From JAICKM01 sp050998805 (lineage in GTDB: Bacteria > Chloroflexota > Chloroflexia > QHBQ01 > JAICKM01), in the NCBI GenBank assembly GCA_050998805.1, contig JBPCPV010000044.1:1-64000 (forward strand): a stretch of 64,000 bases of DNA, read 5' to 3'. Numbering within the stretch: position 1 is the first letter of the stretch; every line of letters starts with the position of its first letter. Positions 8,235-17,037 of this stretch are shown in pieces. The notes beneath the pieces are model-generated. The model did no database searches and was not told where the DNA came from. It saw nothing but the letters and a program-made list of their open reading frames with translations. A program made the translations under genes and the position numbers.

Positions 8235-9932
8235 CTACTCCGCCGAGATAATGTAGGCGTAGAACGGCTGTCCGCCTTCCACGACCTCGATCACCTGCTC
8301 CGGGTATGCTTCCCGCAGGCCGGCCGCGAAGGCTTCGGCTTGCTTGGCCGCGAGATCCTGGCCGTAGTAGAGGGTGATCAGTTCGCGCTCGCCGGCGTGC
8401 ATCATGTCGAGGAGTTTACGCCCAACCTCCTCGTTCGTGCTGCCGGTCAGCACGAGCGTGCCGTTGTGCAGGCCGATCACGTCGCCCTGTTTTATCTCCA
8501 TGCCGTTCATCTTGGAGTCGCGGACCGCCGTGGTTACCTCACCGGTCTCCACCGCCTCTGCCGCCTGTGTCATCGCCGCGACGTTAGCATCCAGGTCGTC
8601 TCCATAGTTGAGGGCGACCAGCGCGGCCATGCCCTGGGGCAGGGTCTCGGTGGGAACGACGGCCACGCGCTTGTCGCTGAGGGCTTGCGTCTGCTTGGCG
8701 GCCATGATGATGTTGGCGTTGTTCGGCAGGATAATCACTTCCTGCTGCGGCAGCTTCTCGACGGCCCGCAGCAGATCCTCCGTGCTCGGGTTCATTGTCT
8801 GCCCCCCCTCGACCAAGCCGGTCGCGCCCATGCTGCGGAACGCCTGCGCCATCCCCTTGCCGCAGACGACCGCGAGCGTCGCGATCTGGCCGGCCAGCGC
8901 TTCCGGCGGTGCCTCTGCTACCCCCGAAACAACCTCACCGGTGCCTGCCTGCTCGTGCATCTCTAGGAAGTCCTCGTGCTGCTCCTGCATATCGGTGATC
9001 GCCACCTGCCGCAGGCTGCCGAGCGGGGTCACATAGCTGAGTACCTCGCCGGGGTTCTCGGTGTGGATGTGGACCTTGATCGCAGCCTCATCGCCGACGA
9101 TCACCACCGAGTCGCCCTTGCCGGCGATCCACTCGCGTATCGCCGGGAAGTCGAGGCCCTTGCCCATCAGGATGAAGTTGGTGCAGTAGCCGTACTCGCC
9201 GTGGGCCACATGCACGCCCTCCGGTGCCATGTCGAGTACCCCTCCGGTCGCGCCTAGCTCCGGCCCCTCGACCGACTCGCCGCGCGCGTAACGGAGCATC
9301 CCCTCGAAGATCACGAAAAGCCCCTGCCCACCTGCGTCCACAACGCCGGCGTCGCGCAGCTTCTGCAAGAGCGCCGGCGTGCGCGCGACCGACGCCCGCC
9401 CTGCCTCCACCGTCGCGGCCATCGCATCGAGCAGGCCCGCGCCCTTTGCGGAGGCTGCCTCCGCGGCTTCCGCCATCTCGCGGATCACCGTCAGCATCGT
9501 GCCCTCGACTGGCTTCAAGACCGCCTGGTGGGCGCTGGTCGCCGCTTCCCGCATGGCGGCAGCCCACTCGCTCGCCCCCAGCTTCTCAGAGTCGTCCAGC
9601 CCACGGTGGAAGCCCCGTAGCACCTGCGAGAAGATCACACCCGAATTGCCCCGCGCCCCCATCAGCGCGCCGTGCGACATCTTCGCGGTCACCTCAGTCA
9701 CCGACTTGCCGGCCGTATCCGCCGCCTGCCGGCAGGCCGCCTTCAGCGTCAGCGTCATGTTGGTGCCGGTGTCGCCGTCGGGCACAGGGAAGACGTTGAG
9801 CGCGTTGATGTTCGCCTCGTGCCTGTCGAGCCAGAGGCTCGCGGCCTGCATCGCGTCCTTCAGCTGCGCGCCATCCCAGCGTTCGTCGGCTTCGTCGGCC
9901 TGCGCCTGGCGGTCTTGCTTCAGGTCAGTCAC
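8235..9932 (-). CDS. fakA: Fatty acid kinase FakA (DhaL/DAK2 domain protein, YloV-like)
   Basis: The 565-residue protein starts with a GTG preceded by AGAGGA. Residues of about 20-215 form the DhaL kinase domain, with NVFPVPDGDTGTNM (Asp residues that bind Mg-ATP) and GARGNSGVIFSQ. A middle domain contains GYCTNF and KVHIHTENPG. The C-terminal DegV-like region has ILPNNANI. In Gram-positive bacteria FakA phosphorylates a fatty acid held by FakB; PlsX/PlsY then use the acyl-phosphate. The neighbouring DegV gene and the plsX gene at 18 kb fit that pathway. It is probably the first gene of a three-gene operon. Confidence 0.9.
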   Translation of the reverse strand: MTDLKQDRQAQADEADERWDGAQLKDAMQAASLWLDRHEANINALNVFPVPDGDTGTNMTLTLKAACRQAADTAGKSVTEVTAKMSHGALMGARGNSGVIFSQVLRGFHRGLDDSEKLGASEWAAAMREAATSAHQAVLKPVEGTMLTVIREMAEAAEAASAKGAGLLDAMAATVEAGRASVARTPALLQKLRDAGVVDAGGQGLFVIFEGMLRYARGESVEGPELGATGGVLDMAPEGVHVAHGEYGYCTNFILMGKGLDFPAIREWIAGKGDSVVIVGDEAAIKVHIHTENPGEVLSYVTPLGSLRQVAITDMQEQHEDFLEMHEQAGTGEVVSGVAEAPPEALAGQIATLAVVCGKGMAQAFRSMGATGLVEGGQTMNPSTEDLLRAVEKLPQQEVIILPNNANIIMAAKQTQALSDKRVAVVPTETLPQGMAALVALNYGDDLDANVAAMTQAAEAVETGEVTTAVRDSKMNGMEIKQGDVIGLHNGTLVLTGSTNEEVGRKLLDMMHAGERELITLYYGQDLAAKQAEAFAAGLREAYPEQVIEVVEGGQPFYAYIISAE

Positions 9933-9970
9933 GGGGGGTTCCTCTCTGGGTCGGGCCGTTCGCCCGCGCC

Positions 9971-9999
9971 TTGCATCTTGCCGGCTGTTGTGGTATGAT
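9971..9999 (+). promoter_or_regulatory. rpmB promoter
   Basis: TTGCAT (9971-9976) and TATGAT (9994-9999) are 17 bp apart. The predicted leader of about 80 bases contains a 12-bp perfect palindrome GCCTCTAGAGGC at 10014-10025. Confidence 0.5.
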
Positions 10000-10084
10000 T
10001 GCTGGTCGGTGCCGCCTCTAGAGGCGCGCCCGATTTATTCATTATACAGAAAAACCTTGATTTGTGAAGGGGGTCCATTTAACA

Positions 10085-10285
10085 ATGGCCGGTACAGGAA
10101 CTTGTGACATCTGCGGCAAGCACTCGATGTTCGGGCATAACATCAGCCACGCCGCGAACGCGACTAACCGCCGCTGGGCACCGAACATCCAGCGCACCTA
10201 TCTGAACATCAACGGCGCGAACCGCCAGGTCCACATCTGCACCCGCTGCCTGCGGACCCTGAGCAAGACGCCGAAGACCAAGTGA
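10085..10285 (+). CDS. rpmB: 50S ribosomal protein bL28
   Basis: The 66-residue product starts MAGTGTCDICGKHSMFGHN and contains SHAANATNRRWAPNIQ and a C-terminal CTRCLRTL. The CxxC pairs form the zinc-binding type of bL28 (often C+ paralogue). The ATG at 10085 is chosen over an upstream in-frame GTG (10064), because bL28 proteins begin at this point and a GGGGG stretch lies about 12 bases upstream. The stop overlaps the GTG of the SDR gene by four bases. Confidence 0.95.
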   Translation: MAGTGTCDICGKHSMFGHNISHAANATNRRWAPNIQRTYLNINGANRQVHICTRCLRTLSKTPKTK

Positions 10286-11067
10286 GCGAGGCCGCCCGCA
10301 GGCAAACCGCACTGATCACCGGCGCGTCGAGCGGCTTCGGCGTTGAATTCGCGAAGCTGTTTGCCCGCGACGGCTACGACCTCGTGCTGGTCGCCCGCAG
10401 CCTGGCTAAGATGGAGGTGCTGGCCGAGCGGCTACGCGCACGCTATAGCATCAGCGCGACGGTTCTGCCGGCGGACCTCTCCGATCCCGATTCGCCGCGG
10501 GCGATCTGGGACGCGCTGGAGCGAGAGGGCATCGGGGTTGACGTGCTGGTGAACAACGCGGGCTTCGCAACGCACGGACGTTTCGCCGAGATCGCGTACG
10601 AGCCGGAACGCGAGGAAATGCAGGTCAACATCGTCTCCCTCACCCTCCTGACCAAGCTCTTTTTGCCGCCGATGCTCGCCCGCGGGCAGGGCGGCATCCT
10701 GAATGTCGCCTCGACCGCCGCCTTCCTGTCCGGCCCCCTGATGTCGGTCTACTACGCGAGCAAGGCATACGTCCTCAGCTTCACGACGGCGCTAGCCGAA
10801 GAGGTGCGCGGCAGCGGCGTCACGGTCACCTGCCTCTGCCCGGGCGCGAGCCGCACCGGCTTCGCCGACAGAGCCGAGGTGCATAACACCCGCCTCTTCC
10901 GCGCAGGCGCGATGGACGCCCGCACCGTCGCCCTCGCCGGCTACCGCGGCTTCCGGCAAAAGAAAACGGTGGTCATCCCCGGCCTCCAGAACGCCCTCGT
11001 GGTCCAGGCCACCCGCTTTGCGCCCCGTCGCCTGGCGGCGCGTATGGTGATGGCGGCGCAGGAGTAG
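10282..11067 (+). CDS. Short-chain dehydrogenase/reductase
   Basis: The 261-residue protein is a classical SDR: cofactor loop TGASSGFG near residue 14, NNAG at about 91, catalytic Ser in NVASTAAF, YYASK (catalytic Tyr and Lys) at about 157-161, and a PG motif (CLCPGASRTGF). It resembles the DltE/YqjQ-type SDRs that contain FAxDL-type downstream regions; the substrate is not predictable. It starts with GTG inside the rpmB stop, so it is translationally coupled to a ribosomal protein gene. The last 90 residues carry a basic, hydrophobic tail (FAPRRLAARMVMAAQE). Confidence 0.9.
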   Translation: MSEAARRQTALITGASSGFGVEFAKLFARDGYDLVLVARSLAKMEVLAERLRARYSISATVLPADLSDPDSPRAIWDALEREGIGVDVLVNNAGFATHGRFAEIAYEPEREEMQVNIVSLTLLTKLFLPPMLARGQGGILNVASTAAFLSGPLMSVYYASKAYVLSFTTALAEEVRGSGVTVTCLCPGASRTGFADRAEVHNTRLFRAGAMDARTVALAGYRGFRQKKTVVIPGLQNALVVQATRFAPRRLAARMVMAAQE

Positions 11068-11074
11068 ACAGCTC

Positions 11075-11695
11075 CTACCGGAAGAACCGGCCCCAGCTCT
11101 CCACCAACGCTTCGACCATCTTCCAGAGGAACGGCAGCGTCCAGGTCAGTAGCAGCAGACCCATCAAGATCCGGTAGACCCTTGAATGGCTCCAGTTCGT
11201 CATGCCGGTGTCGTATTCTTCATACTCCCCTTGCCGGGGCCTATACTTCCCGTCTCCGCCGTATCCGATGCCGTAATCGTTGAGCGAGGTCGGCAGCCCC
11301 TCATCGGCGTCGTCCTCCTCGTCGTCCCCACCCTCGGCCCAGGCGTCGCCGGTCGGGCGGCCGGCGAGTATCTCGCGGCCCTGCGGGATGAAGCGCATCG
11401 GCACATACACATCGTGGGCCACGAAGTCGTTGTGGCTCCACTCGGCGATGTCGGTCGAGCGCATCCGTTTCAACAGCACTGGGATGCCCTCCTGCTCCAA
11501 CTGGTCTTTCAGCACGTTGCCCATGAATGTGTTCGGCACGTTCGTCAGGATTGTCCAGTCGTCGAGCCTCCCGTCGTCGGGGAGGGGGGCCGGGGGATCA
11601 GGCCGGGGCGGCCTGCCGGGCAGCAGGTTCGTCCCGCAGTCGGTGCAGACCGTCGCCCAGTCCTGGTATTCGTAGCCGCAGTTCGGGCAGTACAT
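11075..11695 (-). CDS. Zinc-ribbon protein with DUF2007-like domain and C-terminal membrane helix
   Basis: The 206-residue protein begins with a zinc ribbon (MYCPNCGYEYQDWATVCTDCG; two CxxC knuckles). Residues of about 45-115 (WTILTNVPNTFMGNVLKDQLEQ, IPVLLKR, VYVPMRF) resemble the DUF2007 putative signal-transducing domain. An acidic stretch (GGDDEEDDADEG) follows, and a single membrane helix (ILMGLLLLTWTLPFLW) ends the protein. The function is unknown; it may sense or bind a ligand at the inner membrane face. It is convergent with the SDR gene, with only seven bases between stops. Confidence 0.75.
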   Translation of the reverse strand: MYCPNCGYEYQDWATVCTDCGTNLLPGRPPRPDPPAPLPDDGRLDDWTILTNVPNTFMGNVLKDQLEQEGIPVLLKRMRSTDIAEWSHNDFVAHDVYVPMRFIPQGREILAGRPTGDAWAEGGDDEEDDADEGLPTSLNDYGIGYGGDGKYRPRQGEYEEYDTGMTNWSHSRVYRILMGLLLLTWTLPFLWKMVEALVESWGRFFR

Positions 11696-11708
11696 GGTCT
11701 CCGCCTAT

Positions 11709-12518
11709 CTAGCTTGCCAGCACGAACCGGTGCAGCGCCGCCGCCAGCCCATCCTCGGCCATCGCCGACGTCACATGGCGCGCGCCCGCCCGTACCTCGG
11801 CCTTCGCCTGTCCCATCGCCACCCCTAGCCCCGCCCAGCCGAGCATCGGCAGGTCGTTGGTGCCGTCGCCTATCGCCATCGTCTCGTCCTGCGCTATCCC
11901 CAGGTGTGCCGCCAGCACGGCCAGCGCCACACCCTTGTTACACGTCGGGTTGAGAGCCTCCGCGAACATCGGGTGCGACTCCGTGGCGTAGATCTCATCG
12001 CCGAAGTGTGCGCTCAACTCCGCCACGACAGCATCAGCCTCGGCCTCCGACCCCAGCACCACCGAGAGCTTCGTCGGCTCGCCGCGCTCCCGCAAGAAGC
12101 CGACCAGGTCGCCCACCAGGTTGATCGGTAAACCGCCGTTCATCTTCGCGTAGAACTCGGTCCCGGCGTTGAACTCGCCCACGTAGAGGTTGTCGTCCAG
12201 GTAGACGTTCGGGTGCAGCCCCTCGGCCTCGAGCAGCCGGATCACTTCCAGTGCCGTCGCTTGCGCCAGCGGCCTATGAAAGAGTGTCTCCCGGCTCACC
12301 GGGTCGCGGATCATGGCACCCTGGTAGCAGATCAGCGGAGTGCGGATGTCGAGCGACTGTGCGTGCGGCAAGGCTGAGCGGAACATCCGCCCCGTCGCCA
12401 GTGTTACGCGCACACCCCTCGCCTGCGCCTCGGCAATCGCCTCTCGGTTCGCCCCGCTTATCAGGAGGTCTTCGCCGAAGAGCGTGCCGTCAAGGTCAAG
12501 AGCTACGAGACGTATCAT
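11709..12518 (-). CDS. HAD-superfamily Cof-type phosphatase
   Basis: The 269-residue protein has the HAD motifs: motif I LDLDGTL at residues 7-13, motif II TLATGR, the Cof-type cap domain (about 85-190), and motif III/IV IGDGTNDLPML. Cof-type (IIB) members dephosphorylate sugar phosphates, nucleotides such as FMN or pyridoxal phosphate; the precise substrate cannot be read from sequence. The ATG at 12518 lies inside the end of prmC (23-base overlap), so the two genes are co-translated. Confidence 0.9.
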   Translation of the reverse strand: MIRLVALDLDGTLFGEDLLISGANREAIAEAQARGVRVTLATGRMFRSALPHAQSLDIRTPLICYQGAMIRDPVSRETLFHRPLAQATALEVIRLLEAEGLHPNVYLDDNLYVGEFNAGTEFYAKMNGGLPINLVGDLVGFLRERGEPTKLSVVLGSEAEADAVVAELSAHFGDEIYATESHPMFAEALNPTCNKGVALAVLAAHLGIAQDETMAIGDGTNDLPMLGWAGLGVAMGQAKAEVRAGARHVTSAMAEDGLAAALHRFVLAS

Positions 12519-13362
12519 CTATCCACAAGACCCTATCCCTCTCCGCGAAATCGGTCATCACCCGTATCTCAGCGCCGGGGAAGGCTGCGGAGGCAAGCGG
12601 CAAGAGGATCGGTGCCTGGTCCCAGGCGATTTCGAGGGCGATGAAGCCGCCGGGCACCAGCAGGGACGGCGCTTGCTCCAGCAGCCGCGTGATCATCCCT
12701 GTGCCGCGCCTGCCGCCGCCGCATAGCGCCGCCTCCGGCTCCCACTCCCGCACTCCCGGCTCTACCTCGTCGAGCAGCGTGTACGGCAGATTAGCGACAA
12801 TGCCGACCACCGGCTCCGGCAGCGGCGCGCCGAGATCGCCGAGCAGTAGGCGGACGCGCTCGTCGCCGAGGCCGTGCGCCGCCAAGTTGGCCGCAGCCAC
12901 CTCCAGCGCATCCGCCGAGAGGTCGCAGGCGTAGACACGCAGGTTCGGCCTGTGCTTCGCCAACGCGAGTGCGATCGCCCCGCTCCCCGTACCGATGTCG
13001 GCGACCGGGCCGGTCGCATCCTCCGGCAGAGCGGCCAGCACAGCGCCGACGAGTTCCTCGGTCTCCGGTCGGGGGATCAGCACCCGCCTGTCCACCAGCA
13101 GGTCAAGCCCGTAGAAGTCCTTGTGGCCCACGATATACGCCACCGGCTCACCGGCGAGCCTCCGCCGCAGCAACTCCCCGAACGGCTCCAGGAGGTCGGG
13201 CGGCCAGGGGTCGCGCAGCCGCGCATAAAGCTGCCCCCGGCTGATTTGCAGCGCCTCCGCCAACAGCACCTCGGCGTCGAGCCGTGCGCTTGGCGAGCCT
13301 GCTGCCCGCAGCGAATCCGCCGCCGCCCGCAGCATATAGCGGATCTCCGTATCCTGCGTCAT
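12496..13362 (-). CDS. prmC: Peptide chain release factor N5-glutamine methyltransferase
   Basis: The 288-residue protein has an N-terminal helical domain and a Rossmann methyltransferase domain with VADIGTGSGAIAL (SAM loop) and VIVANLPYT. PrmC/HemK methylates the Gln of the GGQ loop in release factors. The usual NPPY active-site motif reads NLPY here, a substitution that keeps the Asn and Tyr and also occurs in some other PrmC homologues. The gene overlaps the end of prfA by four bases, putting the enzyme directly after its substrate. Confidence 0.93.
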   Translation of the reverse strand: MTQDTEIRYMLRAAADSLRAAGSPSARLDAEVLLAEALQISRGQLYARLRDPWPPDLLEPFGELLRRRLAGEPVAYIVGHKDFYGLDLLVDRRVLIPRPETEELVGAVLAALPEDATGPVADIGTGSGAIALALAKHRPNLRVYACDLSADALEVAAANLAAHGLGDERVRLLLGDLGAPLPEPVVGIVANLPYTLLDEVEPGVREWEPEAALCGGGRRGTGMITRLLEQAPSLLVPGGFIALEIAWDQAPILLPLASAAFPGAEIRVMTDFAERDRVLWIDDTSRSS

Positions 13363-14420
13363 TCGTCGTCCAGGCGTTCTTCGCGGTCGGCCATCTGCAA
13401 CTGCGAAATCACATCGCCGATGTCCCCCGCCATGATCGTCGGCAGGTTGCTGAAGTTTGCCTTGATGCGGTGGTCGGTCATGCGGTCCTGGGGGAAGTTG
13501 TAGGTGCGGATCTTCTCGCTGCGGTCGCCGGTGCCTATCTGCCCGGTGCGCTTCTCGCCCAGCTCTTCCTGCCGCTTCCGCAGCTCCATGTCGTACAGCC
13601 GCGCCCGCAGCACCGCCATCGCCTTGTTGCGGTTCTTGAGTTGCGACTTCTCGTCCTGGTTCGTGACCACGAGGCCGGTCGGCAGGTGGGTGATGCGGAT
13701 CGCGCTGTCGGTCGTGTTCACGCTCTGCCCGCCGTGCCCGGTGGAGCGGTAGATGTCTATCCGTAGGTCGGCGGGGTTGATCTCGACCTCGACCTCCTCG
13801 GCCTCCGGCATCACCGCGACGGTCGCCGTAGAGGTGTGTATCCGCCCTCCCGACTCGGTAGTGGGCACGCGCTGCACTCGGTGGACGCCACCCTCGTACT
13901 TGAAGTGGCTGTAGGCCCCCCGCCCGATCACCTCGAAGATGACCTCTTTGATACCGCCCTGCTCGGCCTCGCTGATCGTGCTTAGGTCGGTCTTCCAGCC
14001 CTGGCGCTCGGCATACCGCAGGTACATCCGGTAGAGTTCGGCGGCGAAGAGCGCGGCCTCCTCGCCACCCGCCCCCGCGCGGACCTCGATGAAGACGTTC
14101 TTCTCGTCGTTCGGGTCACGGGGCACCATCAGTTCTTTGAGCAGCGCCGCCTGCCGCTCCTGGGCGGCGCGCATCTCCGGCAGCTCTTCGCGGGCCAGCG
14201 CGGCAAGCTCGGCGTCGCCGTCGTCGAGCATCGTCTCATGCTCCCCGATTTCGCGCTCCAGCCGCTTATACTCCCCGTAGGCGGTAACGAGCGGCTCTAT
14301 CTCGGTCCGCTCCCGCGCCAGGCCCCCGATCTCCTCGAAGGCACCGCGCTCCGCCGCCTCGGCCATCAGCCGTTCCAGCTCAGTATATCGTTCTTCGGTT
14401 GCCGCAAGTCGGTCGAACAT
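13359..14420 (-). CDS. prfA: Peptide chain release factor 1
   Basis: The 353-residue protein contains the catalytic loop STGHGGQSVN, which inserts in the peptidyl transferase centre, and the codon-recognition tripeptide PTT in QRVPTTESGGRIHTS (PxT type, so RF1, reading UAA and UAG). The length and the VEVRAGAGGEEAALFA segment agree with RF1 rather than RF2. A GTGGTCA-type heptamer array (14421-14466) lies directly upstream of the ATG and occupies the expected promoter/RBS region; no clear Shine-Dalgarno is seen. Confidence 0.97.
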   Translation of the reverse strand: MFDRLAATEERYTELERLMAEAAERGAFEEIGGLARERTEIEPLVTAYGEYKRLEREIGEHETMLDDGDAELAALAREELPEMRAAQERQAALLKELMVPRDPNDEKNVFIEVRAGAGGEEAALFAAELYRMYLRYAERQGWKTDLSTISEAEQGGIKEVIFEVIGRGAYSHFKYEGGVHRVQRVPTTESGGRIHTSTATVAVMPEAEEVEVEINPADLRIDIYRSTGHGGQSVNTTDSAIRITHLPTGLVVTNQDEKSQLKNRNKAMAVLRARLYDMELRKRQEELGEKRTGQIGTGDRSEKIRTYNFPQDRMTDHRIKANFSNLPTIMAGDIGDVISQLQMADREERLDDE

Positions 14421-14466
14421 AGTGGTCAGTGGTCAGTGGTCGGTGGTCAGTGGTTAGCGGTTGTTA
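14421..14466. repeat. Heptanucleotide tandem repeat (GTGGTCA type)
   Basis: Units of GTGGTCA with variants (GTGGTCG, GTGGTTA) repeat immediately upstream of prfA. The array directly touches the start codon. Confidence 0.85.
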
Positions 14467-14563
14467 GTCAGACGATGCGGTAAATGCAGCGTCCGCCCTC
14501 CGCCCTCCGCAATCTATTATACCTTGTGCCTGCGTGGGCCGTCAAACTTAGCGGACCCGCCTT

Positions 14564-16309
14564 CTACCGCCGTCTCACACGGTAGGCCAGCAGCGCCGCC
14601 AGGCCGCAGAGCGCCACGGCGGCCAATGCGCCCAGCAGCAACCCGGTTTGCTCGCCTTGATCGCTGCCTGCGGCGGCGGCCGTGGTCGGCGTGGGTGCAG
14701 GCGTTGGAGGGGCTGTAGTAGGCGGCGGGGCCGAGGTGCCGGGAGGCGTGGGCGCGGATGTCGGCGGGGGCGGAGTACTGGTCGGTACGGGCGGGGCTGG
14801 GGTGTCGGTCGGAGTGGCCGCGCTGCCCGGCTGGCCGTAGCGATCCGCGTAGCTCGGCGTATCCGGCCCGCTTAGGCGCACCACGTCCCAGGTGCCACGG
14901 CTCTCTGGGTGGTATTCGAGCCGGGCACGCTGCGTGTACTGCACCACCGCATCCTGCCCGCCGGACAGCGTCTCGGTCAGGGGGCCACTGACTGGCGGAC
15001 CGAAGCGCGCCGCGCCGCCGTTCCAGAACCAGAAATCGAGGAACGGCCCGCTCAGGCTCTGCCCGGTCTCGGTGAAGACACGCGACACGCCCGGCAGCGG
15101 CGGCGCGGGCACTTGCTGGGGCTTGCCGGGTGCGGCGGGTGGCGCGAGCGCGGCGGTCGGCGCAAGGGCAGGCGGGCCGGTGTAGGTCACGCGGTAGATG
15201 TGCCCATCGCGGTCGTCGCCGACCATCAGCGAGCCGTCATATGGGTTCACGGCGACGCCGACGGGCCGGTTCGTCGGTGCCTTCATGAAGAACTCAGGCT
15301 GCCCCGAAGGCCGTCCGTCCTTGAACGGGATGTAGTAGATGCCCCGCTGCTCGGGGTACTGCACGCTGTGGTAGGCAACGAACAGCCCGCCCCAGTAATG
15401 CTGCGGGAAGCTGGCACCGGTGTAGAACGCCATGCCGAGCACGCCCGCGTGGGGGGCGAGCAGCAGCACAGGAGCCTCTGTACGGCTGCAATCGGCTGGC
15501 GCGGCCTGGTCCTTCGGCACCCGGTCGTCAATGCAGACCGGCCAGCCGTAGTCGCCACCGTCGCGGATCAGGTCGAGTTCGTCGTGCGGGCCGTTCGGCC
15601 CGAGGTCGTCCGAGCCGTTGTCTGCCGCCCAGAAGCCGCCGCCCACGCTGTCCCAGGCGATGCCGACGGCGTTACGCAGGTTCGACGCCAGCTTATGCCC
15701 GCCGCTGCCGTCCGGCTCGTAGCGCCAGATGCCGGCAATATCCTCATAGCTCGACCCGTCATCGCCCGCCGCGCCTTTCGACAGGTAGAGCCGCCCGTCG
15801 GGGCCGTACAGCACCGTCTTCGTCTTGTGCCGCCCGGTGGTCACGTTCGACAGCCCCGACACTACCACCGCCGAGTCCGCGAACGACAGGTCGCCCGCGG
15901 TGTCGGTGTAGACCTTCACCCGGTCGAACGCCCCAGCCGCGAACACGGTCTCCGACACCCCGCGCCGGAAGCTGACGTTGTTCGGCGAGTTTAGGTCCGT
16001 CGCCACGCGGATCGCCTTGTCTGCCTGCCCGTCGTGGTTGCGGTCGGGCAGGATGGTGATCGCGCTGTTGCCGCTCAGGAGCTGCCCCACATACAGGTCG
16101 CCCTGTGGACTGTACGTCAGGAAGCGTGCGTCCTGCACCCCCTCCGCGAAGCTCGATATGGCGAAGCCCTGCGGCAGCTCGAACGGCGATGCCTGGGCCT
16201 GTACCGCCTCCAGCGTGAAGCACCTTGCGGCAAGCAGCGCAGCTAAACCGCACGCAATACTCACTACGTAATACGCAGTACGTTTCACGTTTCGGTGCCG
16301 ATCGCGCAA
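14564..16309 (-). CDS. Secreted sugar/sorbosone-dehydrogenase-like protein with C-terminal repeat module
   Basis: About 581 residues: N-terminal signal (VVSIACGLAALLAAR), then a six-bladed propeller of the PQQ-dependent glucose/sorbosone dehydrogenase type (about 45-375) with FLTYSPQGDLYVGQ, NPYDGSLMVGDDRDGHIYRV and a central HDELDLIRDGGDYGWPVC. Residues of about 408-475 hold the module FTETG...FLDFW...VQYTQRARLEYHPE shared with the proteins at 44.5 and 46 kb. A Pro/Thr linker and a C-terminal helix with RVRRR follow, so the protein is probably membrane-anchored outside the cell. The start is uncertain: TTG 16309 has GGAG too close, GTG 16288 is possible. The signal-peptide codons contain heptamer-like repeats. 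Confidence 0.8.
   Translation of the reverse strand: MRDRHRNVKRTAYYVVSIACGLAALLAARCFTLEAVQAQASPFELPQGFAISSFAEGVQDARFLTYSPQGDLYVGQLLSGNSAITILPDRNHDGQADKAIRVATDLNSPNNVSFRRGVSETVFAAGAFDRVKVYTDTAGDLSFADSAVVVSGLSNVTTGRHKTKTVLYGPDGRLYLSKGAAGDDGSSYEDIAGIWRYEPDGSGGHKLASNLRNAVGIAWDSVGGGFWAADNGSDDLGPNGPHDELDLIRDGGDYGWPVCIDDRVPKDQAAPADCSRTEAPVLLLAPHAGVLGMAFYTGASFPQHYWGGLFVAYHSVQYPEQRGIYYIPFKDGRPSGQPEFFMKAPTNRPVGVAVNPYDGSLMVGDDRDGHIYRVTYTGPPALAPTAALAPPAAPGKPQQVPAPPLPGVSRVFTETGQSLSGPFLDFWFWNGGAARFGPPVSGPLTETLSGGQDAVVQYTQRARLEYHPESRGTWDVVRLSGPDTPSYADRYGQPGSAATPTDTPAPPVPTSTPPPPTSAPTPPGTSAPPPTTAPPTPAPTPTTAAAAGSDQGEQTGLLLGALAAVALCGLAALLAYRVRRR
16262..16290. repeat. Degenerate ACTACGC-type heptamers in a signal-peptide coding region
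   Basis: ACTACGT, AATACGC and AGTACGT follow one another at seven-base spacing within the first codons of the sugar-dehydrogenase-like gene. Confidence 0.55.
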
Positions 16310-16321
16310 TCTCCAGCTTGA

Positions 16322-16603
16322 TTAAGCAGGCGCGCCGCCTTCGGGGCTGGGCGGGTCGCTGTCATGATGGTGGTGGGGCGGGGCGGCGAGGTCGTCGAGG
16401 AAGGCGTTCACGCCGTTCAGCGCCGCGCCGCCGACCCTCTGTCCGAGGGCAGAGCCGAGGACGCCGCCGATCATGCCGCCGAGGAAGGTGCCGACCACCG
16501 GGATCGGGATGGCGACTGTGCCGATCTGCGCTCCGGCGATCACGCCCGTGCCGAGTCCGGCCAGCCCGCCGAATTGCTCGTTCTGTTGTTGCTGCTTGTC
16601 CAT
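16322..16603 (-). CDS. Small glycine-zipper hydrophobic protein (93 aa)
   Basis: It begins MDKQQQQNEQFGG, has a long Gly/Ala/Val region (GLGTGVIAGAQIGTVAIP, then GTFLGGMIGGVLGSALGQ) with GxxxG spacing typical of glycine zippers, and ends in a polar tail with HHHHD. AAGGAG lies eight bases before the ATG. The hydrophobic part could pack as two membrane helices, as in bacteriocin-like or outer-surface glycine-zipper proteins, but no family is recognised. It stands alone, twelve bases from the stop region of the neighbouring gene start, on the same strand. Confidence 0.6.
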   Translation of the reverse strand: MDKQQQQNEQFGGLAGLGTGVIAGAQIGTVAIPIPVVGTFLGGMIGGVLGSALGQRVGGAALNGVNAFLDDLAAPPHHHHDSDPPSPEGGAPA

Positions 16604-16695
16604 TTTGTGCGCTCCTTTATGTGAGGCGATGGTTCGCTACGCTTGCCTTGATCTACGTTCGTAGCGGCGGCAAGGTTGCAGCCCCAGCCGCGCGG

Positions 16696-16971
16696 TCAAG
16701 GCCCGGCTACCCCTTCGTCCCATTCGCGGATATACCAGTTGCGGACGACGCCGTTGAGTATATACGGATCGCCCCGGACGAACTCCTCGGCTGCTTCGCG
16801 GGTGGTGAAGATCAGCATCGCGCCGACCTCCTGGACGTTGGCGAAGATGCCGCCCATCAGCAGCGTGCCGCGCGCATGAAAGTCGGCGAGCCGCGCGCAG
16901 TGGCCGGGGACGTGGGGCATCACTATAGACAGCACATCATCGGCATTGTCGTAAAACACCACATACTTCAC
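16696..16971 (-). CDS. YciI-like protein
   Basis: The 91-residue protein matches the YCII fold: KYVVFYD at the start, HCARLADFHARGTLLMGGIFA in the middle (the region that carries the conserved His of the family) and FTTREAAEEFVRGDPYILNGVV near the end. YciI-like proteins are small ferredoxin-like domains; some bind aromatic ligands and a few are dehydrochlorinases, but most have no known function. It starts with GTG, seven bases after AAGGAG. Confidence 0.85.
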   Translation of the reverse strand: MKYVVFYDNADDVLSIVMPHVPGHCARLADFHARGTLLMGGIFANVQEVGAMLIFTTREAAEEFVRGDPYILNGVVRNWYIREWDEGVAGP

Positions 16972-16998
16972 ACCCGAACTCCTTGCACACGTCCATCA

Positions 16999-17037
16999 CC
17001 TGACGGCTGAAAGCTGATCGCTGAAAGCTGACCGCTT
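16999..17037. repeat. Heptanucleotide tandem repeat (CTGAAAG type)
   Basis: CTGACGG, CTGAAAG, CTGATCG, CTGAAAG, CTGACCG follow at seven-base spacing. The array ends at the stop codon of the gene on 17036-17875. Confidence 0.85.
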
